Below the pieces are notes generated by a model that saw only the letters and a program-made list of their open reading frames with translations, was not told the origin of the DNA and did no database searches. The translations under genes and the position numbers were made by a program. Of a stretch of 64,000 nucleotides of DNA, positions 1 to 10,966 are shown piece by piece. The first letter of the stretch is position 1. Every line of letters begins with the position of its first letter. Origin of the DNA: Piezodorus guildinii (lineage: Eukaryota; Arthropoda; Insecta; Hemiptera; Pentatomidae); the NCBI GenBank assembly GCA_023052935.1, contig CM041295.1:17236880-17300879 (forward strand). Reading direction: 5' to 3'.

Positions 1-229
1 CTAAGCTTTGTCTTTAAAAATAAATATAATGCAAATGGGTGAGTATCAAATTTTATCATTTAAAATATTAAAATCTGTATATATTTTTGTTAATTAATAT
101 TTCTAATGAAATTAGTCTAGTATGCTATGCTGTGTTAAAGCAACTGAATGGATTTGGGCAGTGCAACTTCAAAAATGAATAAATAATTTTTTTTTTCTCT
201 CTCTCTTGGATATATAAATATAAATATAA

Positions 230-230
<1 letters not shown>

Positions 231-294
<64 letters not shown>

Positions 295-341
295 TGAATA
301 TCTTTGATATATATTGAAGATATATTTATATTAATATATAT

Positions 342-392
<51 letters not shown>
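231..392. repeat. compound (AT)n microsatellite
   Basis: Two long runs of alternating AT (about 231-288 and 344-392) are separated by a TA-rich linker. The apparent reading frame across it (Tyr-Ile repeats) is only the translation of the AT run. The rest of bases 1-560 is AT-rich with nothing recognisable. Confidence 0.95.
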
Positions 393-396
<4 letters not shown>

Positions 397-540
397 TCTC
401 TCTCTCAGATATATATAAACACAAACTTATATACACAAATATATAAATACAGATTACAGCAATTAAATAAGTTATTACTAGAAATATATTGTTCGTAAGT
501 TATTAAATATAAATATTACTGTTAAGATCTATATTAAAAC

Positions 541-1000
541 TTTTTTTTTAAATATTATAAATTGAGAAGACGAAGAAATCATCAAAAAATATTGTCCAAG
601 TTGCAGTCAGGATTAGCAACAAAAATAGTGAAACAACAATTTCTTGAATGTCAATGTGTTGGCCCACTTTATAGGCCTTTTATTAGGCTACAATGAACAA
701 GATTTTTCGACCATAGTGAACAATTTAGAATAAACAATGATAACAAATAGAAATTAATTATTTCATTAACGCTAAGGTTAAATTGTCATGTATGTAAATC
801 AGTGCCCACAGTTAATTTGGGAAAGTTTTTATTTACCCGCGAAAAGGTAGGAGTTTTAATTTTGTGCACTCCCACTCATTAGAAAAAAAAAAAAAAAAAA
901 CGAACGGAGTTGATAAAACCCAATATATACAGCAAACATGTGCGATTAATAAAACAATCAAAACTGAATAACGATGGAATGGAACAATGTCCCATTGATA
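541..1000. other. AT-rich stretch, no gene seen
   Basis: No coding frame, tRNA fold or repeat shared with the rest of the window was seen. There is a poly(A) run near 884-900. Confidence 0.5.
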
Positions 1001-1059
1001 AACTTTTACTTTTCACGGACCTTGTTTAATGTATAACTTAATTCCTAAATTAAAAAAAA

Positions 1060-1345
1060 AAAAAAACCTCGAGCAAGTCAGTAAAAATCAAAGACTTTGT
1101 GAGATAAGTGTTGAGCTACTTTGCCCATTACAAGAACATAACGGGCTTGGTAAAACCACCGACGAGAAACCCTACCTACATATTTACCTCCACAAAGCCC
1201 CGATGAACCCACATAATCGGATTTGATGTTATTCTCCAACCGACGTCTCGGTACACTCCTTATTCGCTTCCGCGTCGTCCAGGGGCGTTGTTATGCTTTA
1301 ATGGCTGTTCGTTCTGTACCAGTAATGTTTGCGCGTTAATAACTT
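1060..1345. other. GC-richer low-repeat block
   Basis: Base composition rises compared with the flanks and no copy of this block was found elsewhere in the window. It has stops in all frames at short spacing, so it is not an obvious exon. It could be a conserved non-coding element or an old unique segment; this is inference only. Confidence 0.25.
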
Positions 1346-1447
1346 ATACTTCATCATCAAACCCTCACCATGTTAATTTAATCCCTTCTTTATTTGTGTA
1401 GATACATTTTACTTCATTTATGTAACTAGTTTCAATATTAAATATAC

Positions 1448-1945
1448 AGTAAGGGAAAGATCGTGAAAATTTTCGAATTCGAGCTTTCAACGGAAATACA
1501 CGTCGTAGAGTTCCTCAAGTCCAAATATCTAAGGTCCGCAAAAAGTTCTGTGTGTTTATGTGGTAAGTCTAGCTCGGAAACGGTAAGTTTTATAAAACTG
1601 AAATTTCATATTTTAGAACCGTATATGCCTGAGATGATACAGCAAATTAAAAAAAAAAAAATCTGCGAACCAGAAGAGTCACTTTATACCATGCATTTTG
1701 CACATTTTCACGAGTATTTAAAAAACGGCTCTAACGATGTCGAATATATCGGTCTAAAACTTGATGGGATTTGATATCATTCTGAATGAAATAGGCTGAA
1801 AGAGCTTAGATGCCGATATGTTAATTTTTTCTTTCTTCTAAAAATCTTTAATTTCGCAGTTAAGAAAAAAAATAACTGTTTCATCTAGTAAGCATTGATA
1901 AAAAACGGGTAAACATACAAGTTAAGCGAATGTGATATGCATACA
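1448..1945 (-). repeat. dispersed repeat family G, copy 1
   Basis: Shares ordered blocks with the copies at 30.85-31.45, 33.6-33.9, 50.85-51.3 and 56.2/62.3-62.7 kb: an end resembling AACGGAAATACACG, then TCTAGCTCGGAAACGGTAAG, then GCCTGAGATG, then a TTTCGCA-containing end. Orientation is opposite to the 30.85 and 50.85 kb copies. A 103-codon open frame at 1463-1774 lies inside it but is not kept in other copies, so it is chance. The GCCTGAGATG block at about 1638 is the uninterrupted form of the site where a Tc1-like element inserted in another copy (56365/62254). Element class unknown. Confidence 0.7.
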
Positions 1946-2101
1946 AGAACAAGACACCTGTTAGATCATTAATACATGTTGGAAATGAAAGTGCAGAACA
2001 GGAACATAGATCTGAAAATGAGATCAGTTCAATATATACTAAGATATGAAAGCATAGACTTATTTAGAGTTTGTTTATGTTTTTACGTCACTGTATGCTG
2101 C

Positions 2102-2178
2102 TGTGGCTAATCAGATGATGCTACAGTGGGAGTCATAAATGTTGCCTATCGGACGATGCTACAGCGGAAGTCCTAAAT
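2102..2178. repeat. short imperfect direct repeat (~38 bp x2)
   Basis: Two adjacent units share GATGCTACAG, G-AGTC, TAAAT and TGYCTATC/TTC in the same order. Confidence 0.6.
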
Positions 2179-2370
2179 TTTGTCTATTCAGGTTTAATTA
2201 GGAAGGGATCTTTAACGAGTACCAGACCACCTTTTTACGCCCAGTCTGAAGGACGGCAAAACTAAGGATTTTTTTACTCCCCTTAAAAAACCCTTCGGCC
2301 ACCTGCCAGGTTTGAAGCTACGATCTTGGGAATAGAGTACTGTTATTATATCACACCACACGTGACCCTG
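2172..2370 (-). repeat. tRNA-like SINE family S2, copy 1
   Basis: Belongs to a family of about 200 bp seen five times. Reading the minus strand gives a tRNA-like head (A-box-like TGGTGTGAT, B-box-like CTTCAAACC, positions about 2370-2300), then a body with the conserved AAAAAATCC and GGTACTCGTTAAAGATCCC-like blocks, then a tail ending AGACAAAATTTAG. No transposase or RT coding. The tRNA origin is inferred from box-like motifs, not from a full cloverleaf. Confidence 0.5.
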
Positions 2371-2497
2371 AATAAGATATGTAATTTTAAATTTATTCTG
2401 ACTGATTAATGTTGATTTATGAATATTTCAGCTCTCTGGATACGAAAAAGCATATAGCTAGCTAACTGTCTATATAAGGGAATTTTAATAAATAAAT

Positions 2498-2642
2498 AAA
2501 TTTTGCCTACCCAGGTTTCATTAGGGTAGGGATCATTAATGAGAACCTCACATCGCGAAGGCTCAGAACCAATGGTGGTTAAAAGATTTACGTAAATTCC
2601 GAAATAACTAAGGATTTTTACTCCTATTAAAAAATCCTAGTA
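2498..2642 (-). repeat. SINE family S2, copy 2 (head missing)
   Basis: Same body and tail as the neighbouring copies (TTTTGCCTACCCAGG, GGGATCATTAATGAGA, ACTCCTATTAAAAAATCCTAG), but the sequence diverges before the tRNA-like head. Confidence 0.5.
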
Positions 2643-2748
2643 CAGATATTTCTGTACAAATAAATTTAAAAAACCAAAACAGTCATTCAAGTTAGAGCAC
2701 CAGATAATTACGTCAACTTAATGATAACAATATACTTTAATTTAGATA

Positions 2749-3057
2749 TATTATAGGTGGAATAATCAGGAATCAGTCATTTTTTGAAAATTTTTAATTT
2801 TGCCAACGTTTCGGCTCAAGCTTGTGAGCCATCATTAAGGCTACAAACATCATAACAAAAGAGATACATATTAATAAGATAATGAAAATTTTCTTTTGAA
2901 TGTAGTGACAATGATAACATTTGAAATACAATAGAAAATATACCAACATACTTAAATATTATAAATACAAATAATGATAATATGATGCATACTCTGATGA
3001 TGATAAGCATAAAAAAAAAAAAAAATTACAAAACTTTAGACTTTAATATAGAAGTAA

Positions 3058-3143
<86 letters not shown>

Positions 3144-3363
3144 GTATCATTACTGAGTTATGTCCAAGCATAAACTGAGGAAAACCATAAACATAGATTG
3201 TATGGGGAGGGGTTCATGTAAAAACCCTGAAGGCTTTCCCTCTAAGTGTAAATACGGCACAAACTTGAGCCGAAACGTTGGCAAAATTAAAAATTTTCAA
3301 AAAATTACTGATTCCTGATTATTCCACCTATAATAGTTTCTACAGTCGACTATATATCCTCAA
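2749..3363. mobile_element. Penelope-like palindromic element A1
   Basis: Flanked by a perfect 13-bp target duplication TTTAATTTAGATA (2736-2748 and 3364-3376). The ends are inverted copies of one about 85-bp module: TATAGGTGGAATAATCAGG ... GCCAACGTTTCGGCTCAAGC (2749-2830) and its complement (3258-3345). Each module carries the stem GGCTC/GAGCC followed by GAAACG. The centre holds shared family sequence and a long TA run. No RT or GIY-YIG frame remains, so this is non-autonomous. The variable-length duplication argues for target-primed retrotransposition rather than cut-and-paste. Penelope-like assignment is inference from the motif and architecture. Confidence 0.6.
3067..3140. repeat. (TA)n microsatellite inside A1
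   Basis: About 37 TA units within the centre of element A1. Confidence 0.95.
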
Positions 3364-3544
3364 TTTAATTTAGATAGGGCTCTTTAACGACGAGTACCTG
3401 ACATCGCACCATTTTATGTTCCCTCCGAAGGACGGCATAACCAAGGATTATTTACTCCCATTAAAAAATCCTAGAACCATATTGAACCTGCGACCTTGAG
3501 CATAGAAGGCTGTTGCGCCAGTCACTAGACTGCAGGTGACCCTA
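3364..3544 (-). repeat. tRNA-like SINE family S2, copy 3
   Basis: Most complete S2 copy. On the minus strand, head TCTAGTGACTGG (A-box-like) and GGTCGCAGGTTCAA (B-box-like), then AAAAAATCC, AAATGGTGCGATGTCAGGTA and a tail CTATCTAAATTAAA. Element A1 inserted exactly at this SINE's 3' end, using its tail as the duplicated target. Confidence 0.55.
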
Positions 3545-3599
3545 GAGTGTAGACACTAGAGTGTGAAGTTCTAAAAATTCAACCTCAAGTTTATCAAGT

Positions 3600-4120
3600 G
3601 GTTTCACCACTGCAACTGCTTCATGACCAATTTCGTCATTACACGTCCTTTTGAAATTATAAACATGCACTCGTGGATTAAAAGAGGAAAAAAAAATCAA
3701 ATAATAAACCGGTTACTCCATTCCCGACAAAGGGTCATCATTCGCGGTTCATCTAATAACTGTAATAAGTGTTACTTTTATAAGCCGACGAAGGTGGATC
3801 GCAATAAGCCGACGCTGACTGGTTAGTCTCGAGCAATCACTTCTCATCAATTGTCACGATATCGGGCTAGTAATTAGTCACTATCAAGACAGTCGTTAGT
3901 CATAATTACAACGGTGTTGGTAATTCGTTAATCGCGTTATTATACCTCTCGGTGGCTGCCGGCGTTTGATCCGAGCCGACGGGAGCAGGCTCATTACGCT
4001 GCAGACAAAGGGGTTGGCGTCATTAGGGGGGTCTGGGGGAACCGATTGAAGGGGGTGGGGGTACAAAAGGGGGAGTACAAAAGTCGTGTTCAGAATCAAG
4101 AAAGTGGGTCACAATCCTTT
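3600..4120. other. low-repeat block with homeodomain-type sites
   Basis: Unlike its flanks, this stretch is not repeated in the window, has mixed composition and contains several TAATTA/GTTAATCG-type sites between about 3860 and 3945, followed by a G-rich segment (4020-4080). Short frames on both strands show no recognised domain. It may be a conserved regulatory element; nothing in the sequence proves that. Confidence 0.3.
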
Positions 4121-4129
4121 AAAATTCTT

Positions 4130-4740
4130 TTTATTGTGAAAGAGTGGGCCTATCTCCTAGCCCTTAATATTTGACGATTGAATCAAGGAAAAGGTTTCAG
4201 GGTACAGTGTAATATCGGTAATCGCAACTTTCTTTTATAGAATATAATAGGGAAAAACGCAGTAGAAGAAAAAACGAAAAAAAAACTGTATGAATGCACA
4301 TAACAACCCCTTCTGGCCCATTCCACTAGTTTCTGGAATTCCTCCCTTGAAACATCCGCCATACTCCCTCCTCCTCTTTCTGCACATTCAAATACCTTCT
4401 CTTCCAGTACCTTCTAGCATCCAAAAATGTCGCTGCCTGACTATGAAACAAGTCAGATTGTGTTCAATATTTTTATTTTTTTCCACAAGTATTTATTTAT
4501 GTTTTTTAAACTTTTTTATGTAGTAAACTTATTTTGGTTCAATCGTTACAGCATTTTTAATTTTTTTTATATTCTCACAAGAAAATTTAATTTCTTAATA
4601 TTATAGTATATTATTTTTACATATATTTAATTGGTTTATTTTTCATAATTTCTTGGCCGTATATACCATAGATCTTTTATCATTTTAAAGCTTATGTTAT
4701 TCATAGAAGACTAAGTACCAGAATTATTTTAATATTTATT
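4130..4740. other. AT-rich stretch, nothing recognised
   Basis: Short chance frames only (for example 4290-4523, rich in Leu/Phe/Pro without a known motif). Confidence 0.4.
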
Positions 4741-4995
4741 TTTCTTCTTCTTTTATATTTATACTCGGTTATCAGTTCATTAATTATTCATTTGTCCAAC
4801 ATGATCATCTTCTGAAGATTGTTTTTTTATTTAATTTTTTTGTGTTGTATATATATTCATCCATAAGTGTTAATATTAATTATTTATGTTCAGTTTGTTA
4901 GTTGGCCAGACATGTTGTATATTTAAACTGTACAAACCTGTTATTCTTAATGGGATTCTGTGGCAGAATAAAAATTACTTTCGAAAAAACAACCA
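4740..4995 (+). repeat. probable non-LTR retrotransposon 3' tail
   Basis: T-rich 3'UTR-like sequence ending TGGCAGAATAAAAATTAC then A-rich. This resembles the 3' tails of CR1-like LINEs elsewhere in the window (8.4 and 56.1 kb). No coding remains, so the class is uncertain. Confidence 0.3.
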
Positions 4996-4999
4996 CATC

Positions 5000-5880
5000 G
5001 CTATTTATCTAATTTTATTTTTATATGTTTTTGTTATGTATAATAATGCATTTTATTAACTATTTTATTGAAATTTGTAAAATATTTATATTTTTTAATG
5101 GAGCCAGCAAGTCACTAGATTCAACTGAAATTCACTAGGTTTAATGTTTATTCTAATTGCTCCCGAATCCACTAAAGGTAGCAGTACATTGTTTTTTGTA
5201 GTTTTTTATAATTTATTTACAGAAATGTTTCAAAGTAAAACAGGGTGATGATACTAAAGTGTTTACTAAAATGATTAACAGGCTATTGTATTTTTATTTT
5301 TTTTGGTAAGTTGGAGTGATTACTGGAGCGTTGGGACTAACGAAGTTGGCATTACTGGAATACACTGAAATAGGGTACCGTAAAATTTCGATGGGAGTAC
5401 ACTTGAGAACAAGAAGAAGTGAGTAATATTTTTCATTTATTTATTCGCACACAAACACGGTGGAATCCCTTCAAAAGGAAACCTGTCTGAACGGACATTT
5501 TCAGGGCAATCGAAATTTTTATTTTAAGATAAAAGAATATTAATTTAGTACTAAAAAGGGTATTGGTATAAATAATAATAGGATTAGCATTAGTATCGAT
5601 CATAGATCCGGACCCTGTCTAAACCCGCGTTATTACCGAATACACATTATAACGATCAGCGTTATTTCGAGGGTCCACTACGATCTATGATTACAATGAG
5701 AAATGGCTAGGACATGTGTGTGGAGTTATGAGTCATCACTCAAAAGGTCTGTAGGATTCAGACAACTCAGGGATTGTTAGTAATAGCCGTAGTCACAGCA
5801 AGACGATAACGAGAACTCAGTCCCAAGACTCGCTGAACTATCTTTAAGGATTGGGAGTCAATTTGATTTTCAGGGTTTTT
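5000..5880. other. no gene seen
   Basis: AT-rich then mixed-composition sequence (5570-5870) without a sustained frame, tRNA fold or copy elsewhere in the window. Confidence 0.4.
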
Positions 5881-5902
5881 TTTCCCACCTCAGAGACTTG
5901 AG

Positions 5903-6560
5903 GTATGGTTTCAGAACTGGAGAATTAAAATTAATGCCAACAAATCCAACCAAATTACCTTTACCCTTCGTCCTAAACCTATGACATCCTGCCCTACTGT
6001 CTCCTTCAATAATATTCTTCTTGTCCCGGTTGAACAGATCCGATATCTAGGACTGCACCTTGACAAACGCCTTACTTGGAACCCTCACACAAGACTGAAA
6101 CGACAAGAAACTGCACGACGTTTTCGACTACTTCAACACTTACTAGACAAACGTTCTAATCTTCCACTTAACTACAAAAGACTCTTCTACATGACTATCA
6201 TAAGACCGATATGGACTTACGGAGTAGAGCTTTGGGGCTCTACTAAACCATCGAATTCTTCCCGTATCCAATCCCTACAATCCAAAATCCTTCGTAAGAT
6301 CCTCAATGCTCCTTACTTTGTCACGAACAAACTTATCCATAAAGACCTCAATGTTCCGTATGTTGCTGATTTGGCCCGATCTAGATACCATTCCTTTCAT
6401 GACAAACTCCATTCCCGCCCTAATCCTCTTATTTCAATACGAGTACTGCCATTGGTTAGTTCTTCTTCAAGTCTGTTTCACATCATTTATCTTTTGTCAC
6501 ATTTACTTGTTGTACCTTAAAGTACAGTTGTAAATTTCAATAAATGATGTTAAAAAAAAG
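5903..6560 (+). pseudogene. Jockey-like ORF2 C-terminal fragment
   Basis: An open frame runs from about 5903 to the stop near 6520 and translates to the end of a non-LTR reverse transcriptase and its C-terminal domain. It starts WFQNWRIKIN, then RYLGLHLDKRLTWNPHT (the block after the RT palm), then a connection domain RPIWTYGVELWG and LNVPYVADLARSRY. These blocks match the minus-strand full-length Jockey element at 57.1-61.7 kb in order. The final RRWPRDL block found in sister copies is missing here: after NPLI the frame reads into 3'UTR, suggesting an internal deletion. The 3'UTR ends with AATAAA-like sequence near 6540. 5'-truncated, non-functional. Confidence 0.85.
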
Positions 6561-6627
6561 GTTTTTTTTCTGTATTTTTTTATTTAAAAATTACCATTAA
6601 TTTTTATTGTTTTATTTCTGAGAAAGG

Positions 6628-7008
6628 AGCAGCGTGGTCTAGTGGATAGAGCACTAGGCTACTGCTCTCCTGGTCCCAGGTTCGAATCCCGGCTGTGGTA
6701 GAATATTATTTATTCTGTTATTTCAGCTTATAACTTATTTTTCCAAATTATTGCACTTTTCCATAACTAACAATATAATATAATGTTATAGTACTCTTTG
6801 GAAACAATTAATGAATGGAATACTCTGAGGAATAATATAAACTGTAACATAATGAGTAAATGGAGCACTAGGGATCTGTTCTGGAGATCCTCCTGGAGTA
6901 CACTCAGCCTCTAAAAAGTGGGTAGAAATCTCTGTTTCTCGAGAAACAGTACAAATCTTCATTTATACTGAGCCCCTTTAGGGGCTGTAGTGGTATTTTT
7001 TTTTTCTT
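6628..7008 (+). repeat. tRNA-derived SINE family S1, copy 1
   Basis: Head is tRNA-like: A box TGGTCTAGTGG (about 6640) and B box GGTTCGAATCC (about 6680). Body then resumes at about 6880 after an unrelated AT-rich insertion of about 150 bp (6725-6880). The 3' end has the hairpin AGCCCC/GGGGCT, then TGTAGTGGTA and an oligo-T run. Four S1 copies lie in the window, all on the plus strand. Not a functional tRNA: it has no acceptor closure and a long body. Confidence 0.85.
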
Positions 7009-7009
7009 T

Positions 7010-7850
7010 TCCCCTCACAGAAATATTTTATAATTGCATAGCAAGATTCAGTAAATAATGGTACTTAATGAGAGAAGAATTAGGTTGTTTAATTATTCAT
7101 GGGCGAACTCAGGGAAATCTAAATAGTTAAAGTTTTCAGAATAAAATGGTAATTGATTTGAATAGTAAAATACGAGGCTGTAAAACTACACAGCGTCCAA
7201 CGAGGAATATTTCATTGATCAATCAACCCAAATAAAAGATTCAGCTAATATTGACCTACTTTTAAAACATTTTCAAATTTCATGAAACGAACTTTTCTTC
7301 TAGTTTCCATTCGCCTTGAATCATAAGAATTTAAAACTACCTTACTAACGAAAATTGGTTTTATTTCATACATTAGAAAGATGCTTAATGAATACATAAT
7401 GGAATAAGTAATTTTTAATTGCAAGGAGAGCACAGCTGTTTCCATTTACTGTACCTGAAACAAAGCCTGTGGTTTTTCATAAGCATTACAAAAAATATCA
7501 CCTGACTAAAATTGCATTATCGACTTTATTTTAATATCTATAGAGTTCCACAAATTTATAAAGTTTACATATTATAAATTTATTGAATATTCTCCTAATT
7601 ATAAGCTTCTTCGTCCATTGCTGTAACTTTATCTAATGGATCATCTTTATTGTGAGGTTATAAACTAAACAAATAGAATATGAACATTGATTGCTAATGG
7701 TGCCCAAAGCGTAGTATCAAAAATAAAAATAACTAACATAAAAAATAATAAAAAAATAACGTTTATTTAAATAAAATTCACTGATGTAACATGTAAAAAA
7801 ATCCATATTACATCTATTACAAATAAATAGAATTATTGTTTTGTTTTTTA
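7010..7850. other. AT-rich stretch, nothing recognised
   Basis: Only short chance frames (one of 66 codons on the minus strand at 7245-7445). No motif seen. Confidence 0.4.
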
Positions 7851-7895
7851 CTTCAAGGACTGGTTATGCACAAAGTTGACATGATTTTTTATTGT

Positions 7896-7942
7896 TACAA
7901 CTAACGTTTCAGTCGTAACATGTCAACCATCATCAAAATAAG
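7896..7942 (-). repeat. GTTTC/stem/TCATC motif (Penelope-like type)
   Basis: AACGTTTCAGTC ... CAACCATCATCA has the order and spacing of the motif in families A and B (complement: TGATGA, stem, GAAACG) but a different stem sequence. Confidence 0.4.
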
Positions 7943-8435
7943 ATCTCAACCTTTTGACCGATCATTCCTAATTCGATCCTCTTCCGTAAGGAACTCAATT
8001 CCTTCTTATATCTGCGACTTCATTACTCTTTCCAATTTTAAATCCCGTCTGTTCAATCACTTACTGTCCTTCAGTTATAATAAGTAGTATTTAGTAATTT
8101 AAATCAAGATCACTAAACAAAACCATAGAAACGTTTATTTATTTATTTATATTTTATTTTGTGTTGTATTTTGTACATTTAAGTGAATTATTTAGTCAAA
8201 AAAGCATTGTACATTTATTTTTTTTATCAAAATTGTATACGTGTACATACTTTCATTTCTTATTCAGTTTGCTTATAGATATTGTCATTTGAAGTTATTC
8301 CTTGATTTATTAATATTTTTCATTTTGAATTCCCATTTTTTACTCTAACACACTTTAGTTATATTTGTTTTCCTTTAATAGCATGCAGAAGGGACTTGTC
8401 CCAGGACAAATAAAAAATTATTATCACTAACTTGA
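7942..8435 (+). pseudogene. LINE (CR1/I-like) C-terminal fragment and 3'UTR
   Basis: A short frame at about 7945-8090 reads FDRSFLIRSSSVRNSIPSYI then FKSRLFNHLLSF, the usual C-terminal tail after the RT of CR1/I-group LINEs (RLWNSLP...FKSRL type). A T-rich 3'UTR follows and ends GGGACTTGTCCCAGGACAAATAAA then TTATTATC. The palindromic AGGGACTTGTCCC-type sequence recurs in opposite orientation at about 17880, marking a second copy of the same family. Confidence 0.65.
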
Positions 8436-8555
8436 CAAAGAAAAGAAACGTAGCCATTAAATAAAAAAGCAACTGTTCAAATCCGAGCCTCTTAAAAGGT
8501 TCCTAAAAGAGTTATCCTGAAAATGGATTTTACTATGCGACAGTATAAATTATTA

Positions 8556-8785
8556 AGAGCGGCGTGGTGTAATGGATATAGCATTTGTCTACTGTCCTTC
8601 GGGTCCCGAGTTCGAACCTCGGCAGAGGCAGAATTATTTATTTCGTTATTTCAGCCGTGGAACGACCCTGGGGTATGGAGACCTTCCTAGGGCAAACCCA
8701 GTAGCTGTGAAACAGTAACAATGTTTACAAATACTGAACTCAAAACCATTCACGGGTAGTAGAGGTATTGTTTTTTTGTTTTTTA
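8556..8785 (+). repeat. tRNA-derived SINE family S1, copy 2
   Basis: Head with A box TGGTGTAATGG and B box GAGTTCGAACC, body shared with the other S1 copies (GCAGAATTATTTAT..TTATTTCAGCCGT, GGAGACC, GTGAAACAGTA), 3' end GTAGAGGTA then oligo-T. Confidence 0.85.
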
Positions 8786-8789
8786 ATTT

Positions 8790-9660
8790 ACTTGGAGGAA
8801 GGCTAAGTAAAGTGCAGGGAAGATGATGGTATCGAAACGTCATAGGAAAAATAAATAAGGGATCAATACAGAGGAGGCCAAACTGCTGTAGATGTAAAGG
8901 CCAAAAGGTATTTCGTTTGTGGTTTCAAGTCATAAAAAATGAATACCCTCATGAACCCTTGCGGACAATGCCTGGCGAAACCCGGAGATTAATAAGTAAG
9001 TCCAAACCCAGATTCCGGTTTGAGTGGGAACCTGAGACAGAGGAACTAAAGGGCAACAAACGACCAAACGCCACCAACAAACTAATTTCCAAAACAATCC
9101 TCCATTTACTTGAGCTCAATTTCAGCATTGCAATTTCTCCGGTAATGAATTTCTAAGGCAGCGTTGACGGCGGTCTGGGCGGGCTATAAAGTCCCACTTA
9201 ACAAAGCTAATTTAAAACATTTAAATAACTTTTGGCCGACCGTAAACTGATATTATTTAGTCCTTTCACTGAAACTTTCTCAAACCCTTAATTAATAGGC
9301 TCAGCAAATGTAAGTCCTAAAGTAGCCGGCGATTCTGTTTGGGCAAGTAGGGGGCAATTACGGATTAGTAGCGCTCCGTTTGTGTCTTCAACAAAGCGCA
9401 AAATGTTTTAGAGGATTCAGTTTATTGCTCAATGCGGATGATTTATACGATTTACCTAGACACAGATATGCTTACTGGTTAATATACCTAATATCTTTCA
9501 ACGTGATAACCGCTTTTTGGACCGCAAAGCATAAAGGAACAGCTGTCGGGATGAAGACTCTGGTTCAATATTTATTTATTTGTTCAATATCTAGTTCAAC
9601 TTATGGGGATCATCTTTCTAGTAGGATGAAACCGAGTGGCCATGGAATACATTTTTAAAT
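8790..9660. other. low-repeat mixed-composition block
   Basis: About 870 bp without copies elsewhere in the window and less AT-rich than average. Two short plus-strand frames (8917-9156 and 9380-9658) show no known domain, splice-site support or conserved motif that I recognise. I treat them as chance; a diverged exon cannot be excluded. Confidence 0.3.
9177..9190 (+). promoter_or_regulatory. possible GC box plus TATA box
   Basis: GGGCGGG is followed directly by CTATAAAG in an otherwise AT-rich window. No gene follows that I can recognise, so this may be fortuitous. Confidence 0.2.
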
Positions 9661-10090
9661 TAATTTGAAACTTGGGATTATAAAACGGTTTATGACCATT
9701 TGATATGCTAGAGTCCTAGCGACTTTAAGAATTATAAAGCAACTTAATCGCCATAATGGACATATTGTAAGTGTCACCACATTAAAAAAAAAAAAAAAAA
9801 GTTTCGAGGAAAACGTTTCTAAGAATTTTCAAGTCTTAACCTTCGTTAAAGCCCTATGCTTTCTATTTATACAAGTATTGTTACATCAGGCGGAAAATGA
9901 TTAAAGTTGTTTGAACATAAAACTAAATTTATGCATGATATAGAAACTCTAAAATAAAAATGAAAATTTATTTTTTCTAATTTGAAGAGGTCAATGTATA
10001 TCAATACGTATAATGAATGATCAGAAGAATCATCGCTTTTTACACTTTATTCAATTATTAAATAATAATCCAGGCGAACACTTATTTAAA
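9660..10090. other. AT-rich stretch, nothing recognised
   Basis: Contains a poly(A) run near 9783-9800; no sustained frame. Confidence 0.4.
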
Positions 10091-10095
10091 AACAA

Positions 10096-10290
10096 TATTG
10101 AGGATGTATGGTCTATTGTTATAATGATCGTAGGGAAAAATAATCAGGAGGCAGTCCTGTGAAAAATATTTTAATTTTGCCGACGTTTAGACTCAAAGAT
10201 GTGAGCCATGCCAAACATGACCTGCTTTTTTATAAATTAATAAACTACCAGTTAATGCTTGACATGGCTCATTCATGCCCTGATTATTTA
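10096..10290 (-). repeat. degenerate Penelope-like family A copy (A4)
   Basis: Starts ATTGAGGATGTATGGTCTA, then AATAATCAGGAGGCAGTC and GCCGACGTTTAGACTCAAAG and GTGAGCCAT. Same block order as A1-A3 but diverged; the stem and GAAAC complement are damaged. Confidence 0.55.
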
Positions 10291-10966
10291 AGAACACTTT
10301 TAAAAATTATATAACATATTATTTACATACGTAATGTCGACAATTTTTACAATTTTTATCTTCTTTTAACACACATCATATTTATTTAATCATTATATAC
10401 ATCAGAGTTTCTTTTACTATCATGTTTAACGAAAATAACAATTAAAAAAAAAAAAAAAAAGGACTAGTATTATGAATAAGACTGGTGTCTCTAAGACTTG
10501 TACAAATGGGATGCCAAATGGTGCCTGAAAGCAGATGGATGCAACAGATTACCGTCCACGCCTAGTTGAGACCGCGATACAAGCCGAGAGAAGAAGCAAG
10601 TGAAAATGCATGAAAGCGAATGCTTTTGAGAGACAACATTTATTCACACAGCAACTGCAATTTCGTTTTCAACAATATGCTCAGTTAAACTCTCTTATAA
10701 CAAACTTATGATTTTTATTTATTACACGCTTCACAATAATTATTATACAATGGTAAGTGAAATTTCTGCGATGCACGAATCACAACTTTTTTTTATTATC
10801 TATTTATGATATGATAATACGTTAGTCTGTTACCCGCTAAATGAAATAATCAATAATTCAATTAAGATTTGAATTTAATAATATCCATTCCTTGATTCCT
10901 TACAGAGTTTAGAATCCGAATAACGAAAAAAAATAAATAAATAAAAAAAAAAAAATAAATAAATAA

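Noticed and set aside
304..498. Open frames of Tyr-Ile repeats (also 2982-3173, 18383-18622, 51159-51410)
   Set aside because: Direct translation of TA microsatellites, not genes.
1463..1774. 103-codon plus-strand frame
   Set aside because: Lies within repeat family G and is not preserved in other copies of the family; no domain.
2749..3363. Family A as a cut-and-paste DNA transposon because of its inverted ends
   Set aside because: Target duplications of 12-13 bp with differing sequence, frequent loss of the left module and head-to-head motif copies fit target-primed retrotransposition better.
6628..6702. tRNA gene (also 8556, 40465, 43114)
   Set aside because: A and B boxes are present but the heads are followed by a shared 200-300 bp body, lack acceptor closure and in places miss the B box: SINEs, not tRNA genes.
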